This document shows positions 57,106 to 64,000 of a DNA stretch of 64,000 nucleotides, piece after piece; positions within the stretch are counted from its first letter, which is position 1; the number at the start of each line of letters is the position of its first letter. The position numbers and the translations under genes were made by a program. Location: positions 38,258-102,257 of the forward strand of contig JAJZWV010000005.1 in NCBI GenBank assembly GCA_021846505.1. Direction: 5' to 3'. A model generated the notes under the pieces. That model ran no database searches, was not told the origin of the DNA, and saw only the letters and a list, made by a program, of their open reading frames with translations. Origin of the DNA: Bacillota bacterium. GTDB lineage: Bacteria > Bacillota > Sulfobacillia > Sulfobacillales > JAIMBI01.

Positions 57106-57715
57106 TCATTTCAGATAGGGGGCCAGCCGATCCTCAAAGGAGATGACCAACTGCCCCAGAATCTCGCCCCAGGTCGGCAGATGCTGCGTCCACAGCCACT
57201 AGGCTCTTGGCCCGCCAGGTACAGCATTTTCGTCGGCGCCGTGTCCGTCGTTCAGGCTCTTGCTCTTGGTCCCCTGGCGCTCCGGCCGGTGGAACCCTTC
57301 AGTGAGGTTCGTGGTGGAGATGGGGTGGCGCAACCCCTCGGGATGCCGATAACAGGTCAACAGGTCGCCGGTTCGTGCCAGTTGACCTGCCACGACCACC
57401 CCACCGTGATACCGGTCCCTCCAGTCAGCGGCAAAGTCCCCCAGCGCCGCCGTCCCCGCGGCTTCCGTGGACGCCTGGTGGATGGGCCGCATCGCCGCGG
57501 TGAGGGCCCCGCAGTGCTTGCGCGCGGCGTACTTAAGCGCGCTGCGGATCTGGTGGACAATGCACGTCTGCACGTCGGCCCGCGGGAACACCGTCGCAAT
57601 CGCTTCACTGAACCCGCTGAGGTTGTCCACCGCCACCACGAGGATGTCCTGCATCCCCATATGCGCAAACTTTGGAAAGGGTAATGGTGCCGCAAAGGAG
57701 TTTAGCCCTCCGCTC
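57106..57715 (-). mobile_element. IS256-family transposase, C-terminal fragment
   Basis: Read leftward, MGMQDILVVAVDNLSGFSEA, VFPRADVQTCIVHQIRSALK and HPISTTNLTEGFHR match the C-terminal half of IS256 (mutator) transposases. After a frameshift the tail ILGQLVISFEDRLAPYLK ends at a stop at 57106. The N-terminal half and first catalytic Asp are absent. A matching N-terminal piece lies 5 kb away at 62490-62640 on the same strand. Confidence 0.8.
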
Positions 57716-57759
57716 GTGAAGTGGCCGGGGATCCCCACCGGGACGACGGAGGTGAGCGG

Positions 57760-59033
57760 GCATGGCCTTACGGGGACGCGGACCGCGTCAGGCGATGCCG
57801 TGGCAGAAAGCCTGAAGACAACAGTGGGAGCTTGTGCGGCACTGCTGGCCCGCCGGCTGGGAGGGCGCCGCGTGGGCCACCGGGGCGATCGCGCGCCGGC
57901 GGGTGATTCCGTCCACCGACGCCTTGCTGCCCCTGATCTTCGCCTCTGCGTGGAATGATGGGTCCTTGCGCGCGACGGCCGCGCGGGCGCGCCGCATCGG
58001 GTTGGCGCCGGTGTCGGATGTGGCCGTGCTGAAGCGGTTGCGCCACGCGCCCGCGTGGCTGGGCCCTCTGCGCGACCAATGGTTCCGCACTCACGGCGGG
58101 GGCGGCCGGCGTGCCGCACCGCGGGCGGGTCGTCCTGGCCGATGGGCGTACGATCCCACGCCCGGGCAGTCCGGGGACCCCCTGGCGCCTCCACGCCCAG
58201 TGGAATCTCGCGACGGCGTGTTGGGAGCCTCCCGAGCTGACGGACGCTCCTGGCGCGGAGTCGCTCACGCGGGTGTCCTGCGCCCGCCCGATGTGGTGCT
58301 GGGGGACCGAAATTGTGCGAACGCCCCGGCGTTGGCCCCCGTGACCGCCCAAGGGGCGGACGTCGTGGGGCGAGTGGGGTAGGCGGTGCGGTGGGAAACC
58401 CGGGGCGGCACCCCCTGGCGGTCCTGGACGCCGTGCGGCCGCTGCCCACGGCCACGCCCAGGCGACTGGGCGGTGCAGATCCCGGGCACCGCCGCCCGAC
58501 CCCCGCTCCCCTTGCGGCTCGGCGCTCCGCAAATCGCCCATCACCGCCGAGCCCGCCCGCGTCAGGCGCGCCAGGCCGCTCGGAACCGGGGCCATCCCGT
58601 GGCCGCGGCGGCCTTGGAGGCCGCGGCCTCCGTCCTAGTGCTGACCTCCCTGGCGCCCGCGGCGGCCGATGCCGCCGCGGTGCTGGAGCTCGATCACTTG
58701 CGGTGGCCGATCGCATGCGCCTTTCAGCGCCTGAAAGGTTTGCTCCACCGGGAGGCCTTGCGGGCCTTCGACCCACCGCGGGCGCAAACGTATCGGCTGG
58801 CCCAGTGGCGGAGGCCCTCTTGGGGGATGCGCCCGGGGCGCCGGACCCCGATTGTTTCCCCTACGGCTTCCCGGTCCGCCCGGATGTCCAGCGCCGTCTG
58901 GCGGATTACCCCACGGATCTGGGCCGACCTGCGCCGCGCCGTGCACGGCGTCGTGTCCCTCGAGGACGGGCAGCTCGGCCGGCGCGCATGGACGGACCCG
59001 CTCCATGAACGCCCACGACTGCGCATCCTTCAA
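57760..59033 (+). mobile_element. IS4-family transposase pseudogene with frameshifts
   Basis: In order along the plus strand but in different frames: DALLPLIFASAWNDGSLRAT with GLAPVSDVAVLKRLRHA (N-terminal part); VLADGRTIPRPGSPGTPWRL with LHAQWNLATACWEPPELTDA (first DDE Asp region); DVVLGDRNCANAPALAPV (second Asp); and LELDHLRWPIACAFQRLKGL (YREK-like region with the final acidic region changed). At least two frameshifts and an altered active site make it inactive. Confidence 0.72.
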
Positions 59034-59105
59034 CGAGAGGCCATCTTCTCAGTTAGCGCATGTGGTGACGTAGGGACGCCCCTGTGATCTCCGCCGAATC
59101 CACTG

Positions 59106-59318
59106 ATGGCGGCTGCGCTGGAGTCCATCCACACCAACATTGGCATTTGGACGGCGGACTTCTCCGAGATTTTCGCCGACAAAGCTCCTGAGATCGATAC
59201 GGTGTGGAAACACGCCGAAGACCTGGTGGCGTCTACAAGACAACGAGTGCAAGAAAGCCTTGGCATCGCACACGCGCCTTTAGACGGACTCTACCTTAAC
59301 CAGTCGTCAACACCGTAG
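59106..59318 (+). CDS. Small hypothetical frame, doubtful
   Basis: A 70-codon frame with a plausible amphipathic composition (TADFSEIFADKAPEIDTVWK, DLVASTRQRVQESLG) lies in the IS graveyard. It has no ribosome-binding site and no recognised family. It may be a fragment of a larger lost gene. Confidence 0.2.
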   Translation: MAAALESIHTNIGIWTADFSEIFADKAPEIDTVWKHAEDLVASTRQRVQESLGIAHAPLDGLYLNQSSTP

Positions 59319-60782
59319 CGCACACTTCTGTGCCCCGCCCCCGACGGCAGCAGTTCCTGCTCGTTCGCCGGCGGGCGACCCGAATCAGTGTTCCGTGTCC
59401 CCCCGCTCTCCCCACCCCTTCCCACTTCGTTGGCTCTGGAAGCGAGGCGTGTCGCAAAGGGCGACGCGCGTCCCGCGCCGAGTTGATCGGAAACGAGGGG
59501 CGTGCTTGCTCCGGAGTATTGGCCACCCGGGTCTCTGTGTTCGGCGGTGGCCCCCAATGCCCCCACAGATCGTACCGAATCCTTCATAAGGCACTGTTGC
59601 ATGTTGGTCACAGCGCCCGTCTGATTCGGCCAATTGGGACCTAGCCGCACGACGACTGCACCGTCGTTGTCCTCCCGCTCACCAATGTCGTCAACCAAGC
59701 CAAACATAACGCTAGTGGCGTTGTGCCAGCCACGGTTCCGCCCCGGGCATCCGCGTGCCCACCACAGGGGGCGTAAAACATGTGCAATGCGACCAGTGAG
59801 CGCCCCTCGGGGTGGGCTTTGCGGATTGACGACGCGGGTAGACCGCCTCTCGGTCGCCGAAGCCACCGAGCACGGGACGCTCGCGGTGCTGGAAGTCATC
59901 ACGCCCCGGCGCGAGATGCTGGGCGTGCCCCATCCCACCGTCAGCGAGGTCTTGCGGTGCTGGCTGGCGTGCCGGGCGACCTGAGCCGACGGGAGCACTT
60001 CGCCGTTGCTGATGACGGGCTACAGGGAACAGCCTGTCCCCTCCCCTCCAAACGCACGAGCATCCCCGCTGGACGGGTCGCCGTCGCCCACCTGACTTTC
60101 GTCCACTTCTCGAAGCGGCTCCACTGTCACGTCCCGCACTATTTGGCGCGGCCGTCTCGAATTGCATGTCCGGGTTCCTATCAGCCACGGTTCCTCGCCA
60201 GCGGCTTCCGTGCAGGTGCTTGAACGTCATGTCTGACCCCGGCCAACGGCGGTCCAGAGCGCACGAGGGCAGTGCCGGCGTCTGGGTTGGACCGATTGAC
60301 GGTCTTGCCAGCGTTGGCCCCTGGGTCCGGTAGGTGCGCAAGCGGCTCTTACAGCAGACGATTGTCGGGGGCTGGCCATTGGCCTGTCCCAGGCCTGGCC
60401 GCCGGACCGCACCGGTCCCCTGCCTTAAGCAGGGTCGGGGTTCGCTCGTTGCCATGCCGAGGGCGGGAGCGCGGCTCCGACCTTGACGGCTTGGCCGTGC
60501 CCAGACAGGACGCCGACCTTCCTCTCGCCCGGGCGAAAACACCACACATGTGGCGTTTGCGCCCGGGCCGTTACCCCGCAGGCCACTGACCCACTTAAGG
60601 CCGTCCCGTCACCGGCACGCTTCGACATAGGGCTGCCGGATCCGTGCGAAGCCTTCCGCTGACGCCTTCGGTCAGGACAGAAGGGGCCGTCACATCCACT
60701 GCAGCCGTTTTGGCACCGCAATTCGCGGACACCGAACACCGTCTGCTGCGGGCAAGTCGGGCTGGCTACTACACCCAGCCTC
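59319..60782. other. Non-coding debris between IS remnants
   Basis: Nearly 1.5 kb contains only short frames without recognisable motifs on either strand. Given the IS fragments on both sides, it is probably decayed mobile DNA, but I could not tie any part of it to a family. Confidence 0.35.
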
Positions 60783-61060
60783 GCGGCGGCGCGCCGGTGG
60801 TGGCGGTCGTTTTTCCACGGGTACCATACGGAGCATCGGCACAGCGGCCTCGGGTGGCTGCCCCCCGGGCGGGGTCGTCCATCGGGGCGAGGGGCCCGCG
60901 GTCCAGCGGCAGCGGGCCGCCGTCCTGGCCGCGGCCCACGCCCGCCACCCCGAACGGTATGCGGCGGGCCCGCCCCAGCCGCCGGCCTTGCCCGACGGCG
61001 TGGCGATCGATCCCCCCGAGGATCCCCCGTATAAAGGGTGCGTGAATTTCTTGTGCTGAC
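60783..61060 (+). mobile_element. IS3-family transposase C-terminal remnant
   Basis: One plus-strand frame reads AARRWWRSFFHGYHTEHRHS then GLGWLPPGGVVHRG, HARHPERYAAGPPQPPALP and an IDPPE-like tail. This is the end of an IS3/IS407-type OrfB transposase. The rest of the gene is not recognisable upstream. It is a second IS3 relic, distinct from 52680-53111. Confidence 0.7.
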
Positions 61061-61208
61061 CTGTCCCCAGGGGCTTAACACCTATCGCAGAGGGGGACTG
61101 CGACAGTCTGATCGGTTGTCTTGACGACCGGGTCCACTTACCCACAGTGAGAATACGCGAGTACAATGGTCATGCGCGTTCGGACTGGTGCGGAAGGAAG
61201 CATGAGGC

Positions 61209-61745
61209 GTGGCAAACGGGATCTCGCCCCCGCCGGGGCTGGCGCGCAAGGTGGCCGCGCTGCGCGTGGCGTTCGGCATCATCTGGGCGATTGACGCCGA
61301 GTTCAAATGGCACCCGGCGTTTTTGACCTCGTATCTGCAGCAGGTAGTGGCCGCAGGAGAGGGACAGCCCTCGTGGCTCGCATGGTTGTATTCCGGGGCC
61401 GAGCACGTGATACGCATCGACCCGATGGGATTTGCCATCGCCACCGCGGTGATCGAGAGCGTGATAGCGCTCGGACTTATCCTCGGGTTCGCCCGGCGCG
61501 CGGGCTACGTGGCGGGGTTCGGGTTCAGCGTGCTGGTGTGGGTGTTTGCCGAAGGGTTCGGCGGCCCCTATACCGCCGGCACCACGGACATCGGGACCGG
61601 TATTATCTACGCGGTGGTGTTTGCCGGCCTCTATGGGCTCGACCGCTACGCCGGTTCATCCCCGTACTCCCTTGACGCATTCATTGAGCGCCGCTCGTCC
61701 CGCTGGCGGCTGGTGGCGGAGGCGTCCGAGACCCGGCGGGATTAG
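61209..61745 (+). CDS. DoxX-like integral membrane protein
   Basis: The 178-aa protein has four hydrophobic helices (VAALRVAFGIIWAIDAEFKW, FAIATAVIESVIALGLILGF, AGYVAGFGFSVLVWVFAEGF, IGTGIIYAVVFAGLYGLD), as in the DoxX/DoxD (TQO small subunit-like) superfamily. Members couple to quinone or thiosulfate oxidation in some acidophiles; here only membrane location is safe. The GTG start has AAGGAAG about 10 nt upstream. It stands alone among IS debris. Confidence 0.7.
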   Translation: MANGISPPPGLARKVAALRVAFGIIWAIDAEFKWHPAFLTSYLQQVVAAGEGQPSWLAWLYSGAEHVIRIDPMGFAIATAVIESVIALGLILGFARRAGYVAGFGFSVLVWVFAEGFGGPYTAGTTDIGTGIIYAVVFAGLYGLDRYAGSSPYSLDAFIERRSSRWRLVAEASETRRD

Positions 61746-62145
61746 AATCTCCCGTCAAAGCGCCCGCACCGCACGGGAATCGATCGGGATGCGCCGCGCG
61801 CCCACGTCCGGGTCCGTGGCCCGTTTCACGATCCCGAGGGAGCGGTCAAACACCCCACGTTACGGTGCTGGTGCTCGGGGTGTTACCACCTAAGGAACCC
61901 TCGACTCCAGTTCATCGAGGGCCATCAGGCCGGGATGCCGGTGCGCTCACAGGGGAAGTCCCACGACCCGGGCCGGACCACCGTTGCTGGCCTGCACCTT
62001 GATGGGGAGCGCCAGAGGCGGAATCGTGTAGAGTCTCGCGCTGTGTGGCCGCCCCGGATCCCACGCTCGCTGGCCGCGTCGGAGGACACGAGCGCGGGAC
62101 GACCTGCTCGTCGCCCCGCGCAGGCGACCGGCCTCAGGCGCCCAG
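61746..62145. other. Gap with no recognisable gene
   Basis: About 400 bp lie between the DoxX-like gene and the transposition-ATPase fragment; no motif is seen on either strand. Confidence 0.35.
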
Positions 62146-62500
62146 GGTTACACCGCCCCCGCCCACTGGAGCTCGGTCGCCGCCGTCGCGGCGACGGTAT
62201 CCTCGACGAGGGTGAGTTGGCCGCCATACGCCGCCATCACGCACGCCCGAGCCCAGGTGTTGAGGCGCCGGGGGATCCCGTGCGACCCGTCCCAGCCGGT
62301 TTGCAGGGCCGCGTCGGTGACGATCGGCCGGGCCATCCCCACCTGCTGGAGCTGGTGGGTCACATAGGGCCCCGCCTCCGCCGCCGTCAGCGGCGGCAGA
62401 TGGCAGGCCACCGTCACCCACTGGCGAATGGCCTCCAGCGGCCGCAGCGCCAGCGTGTGGCGCAACGCCGTATTCCTGCACAAGATCAGGGCCCCCGGGG
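62146..62500 (-). mobile_element. ExeA/TniB-like transposition ATPase, C-terminal fragment
   Basis: The leftward frame gives ILCRNTALRHTLALRPLEAI, VACHLPPLTAAEAGPYVTHQ and the sensor-2-like GSHGIPRRLNTWARACVMAA. This is the C-terminal lid region of AAA ATPases that accompany IS/Tn7-like transposases (ExeA/TniB type). Walker motifs are missing. It is fused directly to an IS256 N-terminal piece. Confidence 0.6.
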
Positions 62501-62640
62501 CCGTGCTGTCGCGGTGACCTGCTTGGGGTACCGGCCACTGCGGCGGTTCGGGGTGGGTTTGAGGCCCGCCTGGTGCTTCGGATAACCCAGGTGGGTCTCC
62601 AGCTCGCCGTCCAGCATGGCCTGCAAGGTGTCGGCCACCG
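62490..62640 (-). mobile_element. IS256-family transposase, N-terminal fragment
   Basis: The leftward frame gives LQAMLDGELETHLGYPKHQA and NRRSGRYPKQVTA. This matches the N-terminal LGYxKH and NxRNGxxxKTV region of IS256 transposases. It stops abruptly at the ATPase fragment. It could be the missing N-terminal end of the element at 57106-57715. Confidence 0.6.
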
Positions 62641-62746
62641 GCGATCCGGAGCGCGTGAGGGCGTGTGGACGGTCGGATGACCAGTGGCCGGGGCGGTCTG
62701 CTCGGGGCCAAGCCGCCACGGAGGGACATCACGTGCCCAAGGCAAT

Positions 62747-63054
62747 CAGAGAAAACCTACCGACTGTCGGTCCAAATAAGACAAGACGCGACGAAAGTGC
62801 AACTTCATCATCGGGTCGGGCATTGATGTGACGTGAGAGCCACACCTCGGAGGCGCGCCAAGTACGTTTCTTCAGACCGGCACGAGCTCGGCGCAGGAGC
62901 GAGCTCGTTGCGAGGTGCTCCTGCGCAGTCACGAGGGAACCCTCCAAGCAGCAGGAGGCATAATGGCCATGCGCCAATTGACCCATCGGCGCCGATTTTG
63001 CGATTTTCTCCAGCGCCTTACCCCGTTTAAACGGGAACCCAGTCATCTGCGGCG
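62747..63054. other. Gap with no recognisable gene
   Basis: About 300 bp without a supportable gene; GCACGAGCTCGGCGCAGGAG and nearby partly repeated GAGCTCG motifs are the only structure seen. Confidence 0.3.
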
Positions 63055-63366
63055 ATGGCCTTCGACCGGGGGCAACAAGCCCTGTTTCTGGGCAACCGAT
63101 GGATGGCCGTAGCACCCATTGCCGCCCGGATCCTCATGACGCTGCTCGACCATCCAGGAACCATCGTACCGGCATCCACGCTGATCCAGGCGGGATGGCA
63201 AGGTGAACCGCGCGGCCCGGCCGATCTCTCCAAACAAATTCGCACTCGGCGCGTCTTCCGGAAGCCGGTCCCCACCAGCCGCGCCATCTGGTCACGCCGC
63301 GGCTTGGCATACCTACTACAAGACGTCAGCGAAACTACCGCGAGGGAGAAGTCGATAAAAAGTTAA
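63055..63366 (+). CDS. Orphan winged-helix (OmpR/Trans_reg_C-like) DNA-binding protein
   Basis: The 103-aa frame follows the Trans_reg_C pattern. It has an N-terminal beta region (QALFLGNRWMAVAPIAARIL), LLDHPGTIVPASTLIQAGWQ, a recognition-helix region (PADLSKQIRTRRVF) and a final hairpin (IWSRRGLAYLLQD). There is no receiver domain. It could be a small regulator or the remnant of a larger SARP/OmpR-type gene. It precedes the S10 peptidase by ~220 bp, so control of that gene is possible. Confidence 0.5.
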   Translation: MAFDRGQQALFLGNRWMAVAPIAARILMTLLDHPGTIVPASTLIQAGWQGEPRGPADLSKQIRTRRVFRKPVPTSRAIWSRRGLAYLLQDVSETTAREKSIKS

Positions 63367-63588
63367 CCGTGAGCGGATTTCGAGAGTGGCCCGTCCGGCC
63401 GCCGATGCATCGTCCGCCGGTTCCCGCGCACAGGAGAGTGGGGGACGAGGACCGCGCACGCCACGGTCCTTGACACATCGGCCTGCCGCCGGCACACTTC
63501 CTCGAACGATCCATCCCGTTTGCTGCCTTCCTGAGCCCGAACTCGTTCTCGACTCACAAATGGCCCGCCAGCAAAGGAGTCAGCAATA

Positions 63589-64000
63589 ATGCCCGAATCG
63601 CCAGGCGAAGCCGACAGCCAAAAGGCGACCGACCCCACCCGCACCGAGCACCCCGCGCCCTCCGATGACCTGGCAGCCACGCACCACGTGCTGGCCACGC
63701 CCGGCGGGGAGCTGCGCTACACCGCCACCGCGGGGCGGGTCGTGCTCAAAGAAGAAGTGCTGGAGGACCAAAAGTGGACCGGCTTCAAGCCCAAAGCCGA
63801 GATGTTTCTCACCGCCTACGTGCTGGAGGGCGCCGACCCGGCGACACGGCCGGTGACCTTTGCCTTTAACGGGGGGCCGGGGTCGTCCAGCGTGTGGCTG
63901 CACCTGGGCCTGTTGGGCCCGCGCCGAGTCGTGATGGGCGACGCCGGGGCGCTCGCGCCGCCGCCCTGGGGCCTGGCTGACAACGCCGAGACGCTTTTGG
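63589..64000 (+). CDS. S10-family serine carboxypeptidase, 5' part (cut by window edge)
   Basis: The frame opens at ATG 63589 with AAAGGAG ~9 nt upstream and runs off the right edge (137 codons seen). FNGGPGSSSVWLHLGLLGPR is the oxyanion-hole segment of S10 carboxypeptidases, preceded by the usual beta-rich EMFLTAYVLEG part. The catalytic Ser, Asp and His lie beyond the window. S10 enzymes work at acidic pH, which fits an acidophile. No signal peptide is seen, so it may be cytoplasmic like other bacterial members. Confidence 0.85.
   Translation, partial: MPESPGEADSQKATDPTRTEHPAPSDDLAATHHVLATPGGELRYTATAGRVVLKEEVLEDQKWTGFKPKAEMFLTAYVLEGADPATRPVTFAFNGGPGSSSVWLHLGLLGPRRVVMGDAGALAPPPWGLADNAETLL

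Noticed and set aside
57730..59033. Minus-strand frame of 525 codons covering the IS4 pseudogene
   Set aside because: Only its last third (IS256 C-terminal part) is real; the rest is an antisense shadow of the IS4 remnant.
1..64000. CRISPR arrays, tRNA or rRNA genes
   Set aside because: No regularly spaced direct repeats, no tRNA cloverleaf ends and no rRNA signature stretches were found by eye.

Overview
This 64 kb window comes from a high-GC bacterial chromosome, most likely a Firmicutes (Bacillota) lineage of the Sulfobacillus / Thermaerobacter kind. The support is a T-box riboswitch with the canonical AAGGGTGGTACCGCGG box ahead of a branched-chain amino-acid operon, strong AGGAGG ribosome-binding sites, frequent GTG starts, NarL-type and LacI-type regulators, and a peptide-degrading gene set (S9, S10, M50 and BNR-propeller proteins) plus a DoxX-like membrane protein. 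The genus is inference only. No rRNA, tRNA or CRISPR array was seen.

Layout. (1) 1-13.8 kb: five large leftward genes, tightly spaced or overlapping, that look like an uncharacterised defence-type operon. First is a 1330-aa protein with a NERD nuclease domain, a degenerate kinase, an intact kinase and a P-loop NTPase. Three tandem paralogues of about 600 aa follow, with no family I recognise. Last is a giant HerA/DptH-like ATPase that runs off the left edge. (2) 14-25.6 kb: thrC-thrB; an S9 peptidase with a BNR-propeller protein; an orphan HsdR_N nuclease with two RAMA-like domains lying between 186-bp direct repeats; and an M50 peptidase whose 3' end supplies those repeats. A third, decayed M50 copy sits at 14.3-14.8 kb. 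(3) 26-37 kb: a secreted protein, then a decaying accessory stretch. Here vapBC and an amidohydrolase gene are each broken by a local inversion. It also holds an aldehyde dehydrogenase, a LacI regulator, a DadA-like oxidoreductase, an aldehyde dehydrogenase pseudogene, a phosphoesterase and a small membrane protein. (4) 37.5-39.4 kb: a three-gene module of a TIGR04255-like protein, an unknown protein and a HEPN protein, possibly toxin-antitoxin or abortive infection. (5) 39.4-51.6 kb: an IS remnant, a promoter and T-box, then ilvE-ilvN-ilvC-leuA-leuC-leuD-leuB-ilvB-ilvD, nearly all overlapping. (6) 51.9-57 kb: a lipoprotein, an IS3 remnant, and a leftward ABC exporter with its own NarL-type two-component system. 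(7) 57-62.7 kb: an IS graveyard (IS256, IS4, IS3 and transposition-ATPase fragments) around a DoxX-like gene. (8) 63-64 kb: an orphan winged-helix protein and the start of an S10 serine carboxypeptidase cut by the right edge.

How it works together: the central metabolic genes (thr, ilv/leu) are intact and compact. The accessory DNA between them is mobile-element debris, inversions, pseudogenes and three candidate defence loci (1-13.8 kb, 22.9-24.3 kb and 37.5-39.4 kb). The first is the strongest candidate for an undescribed system.
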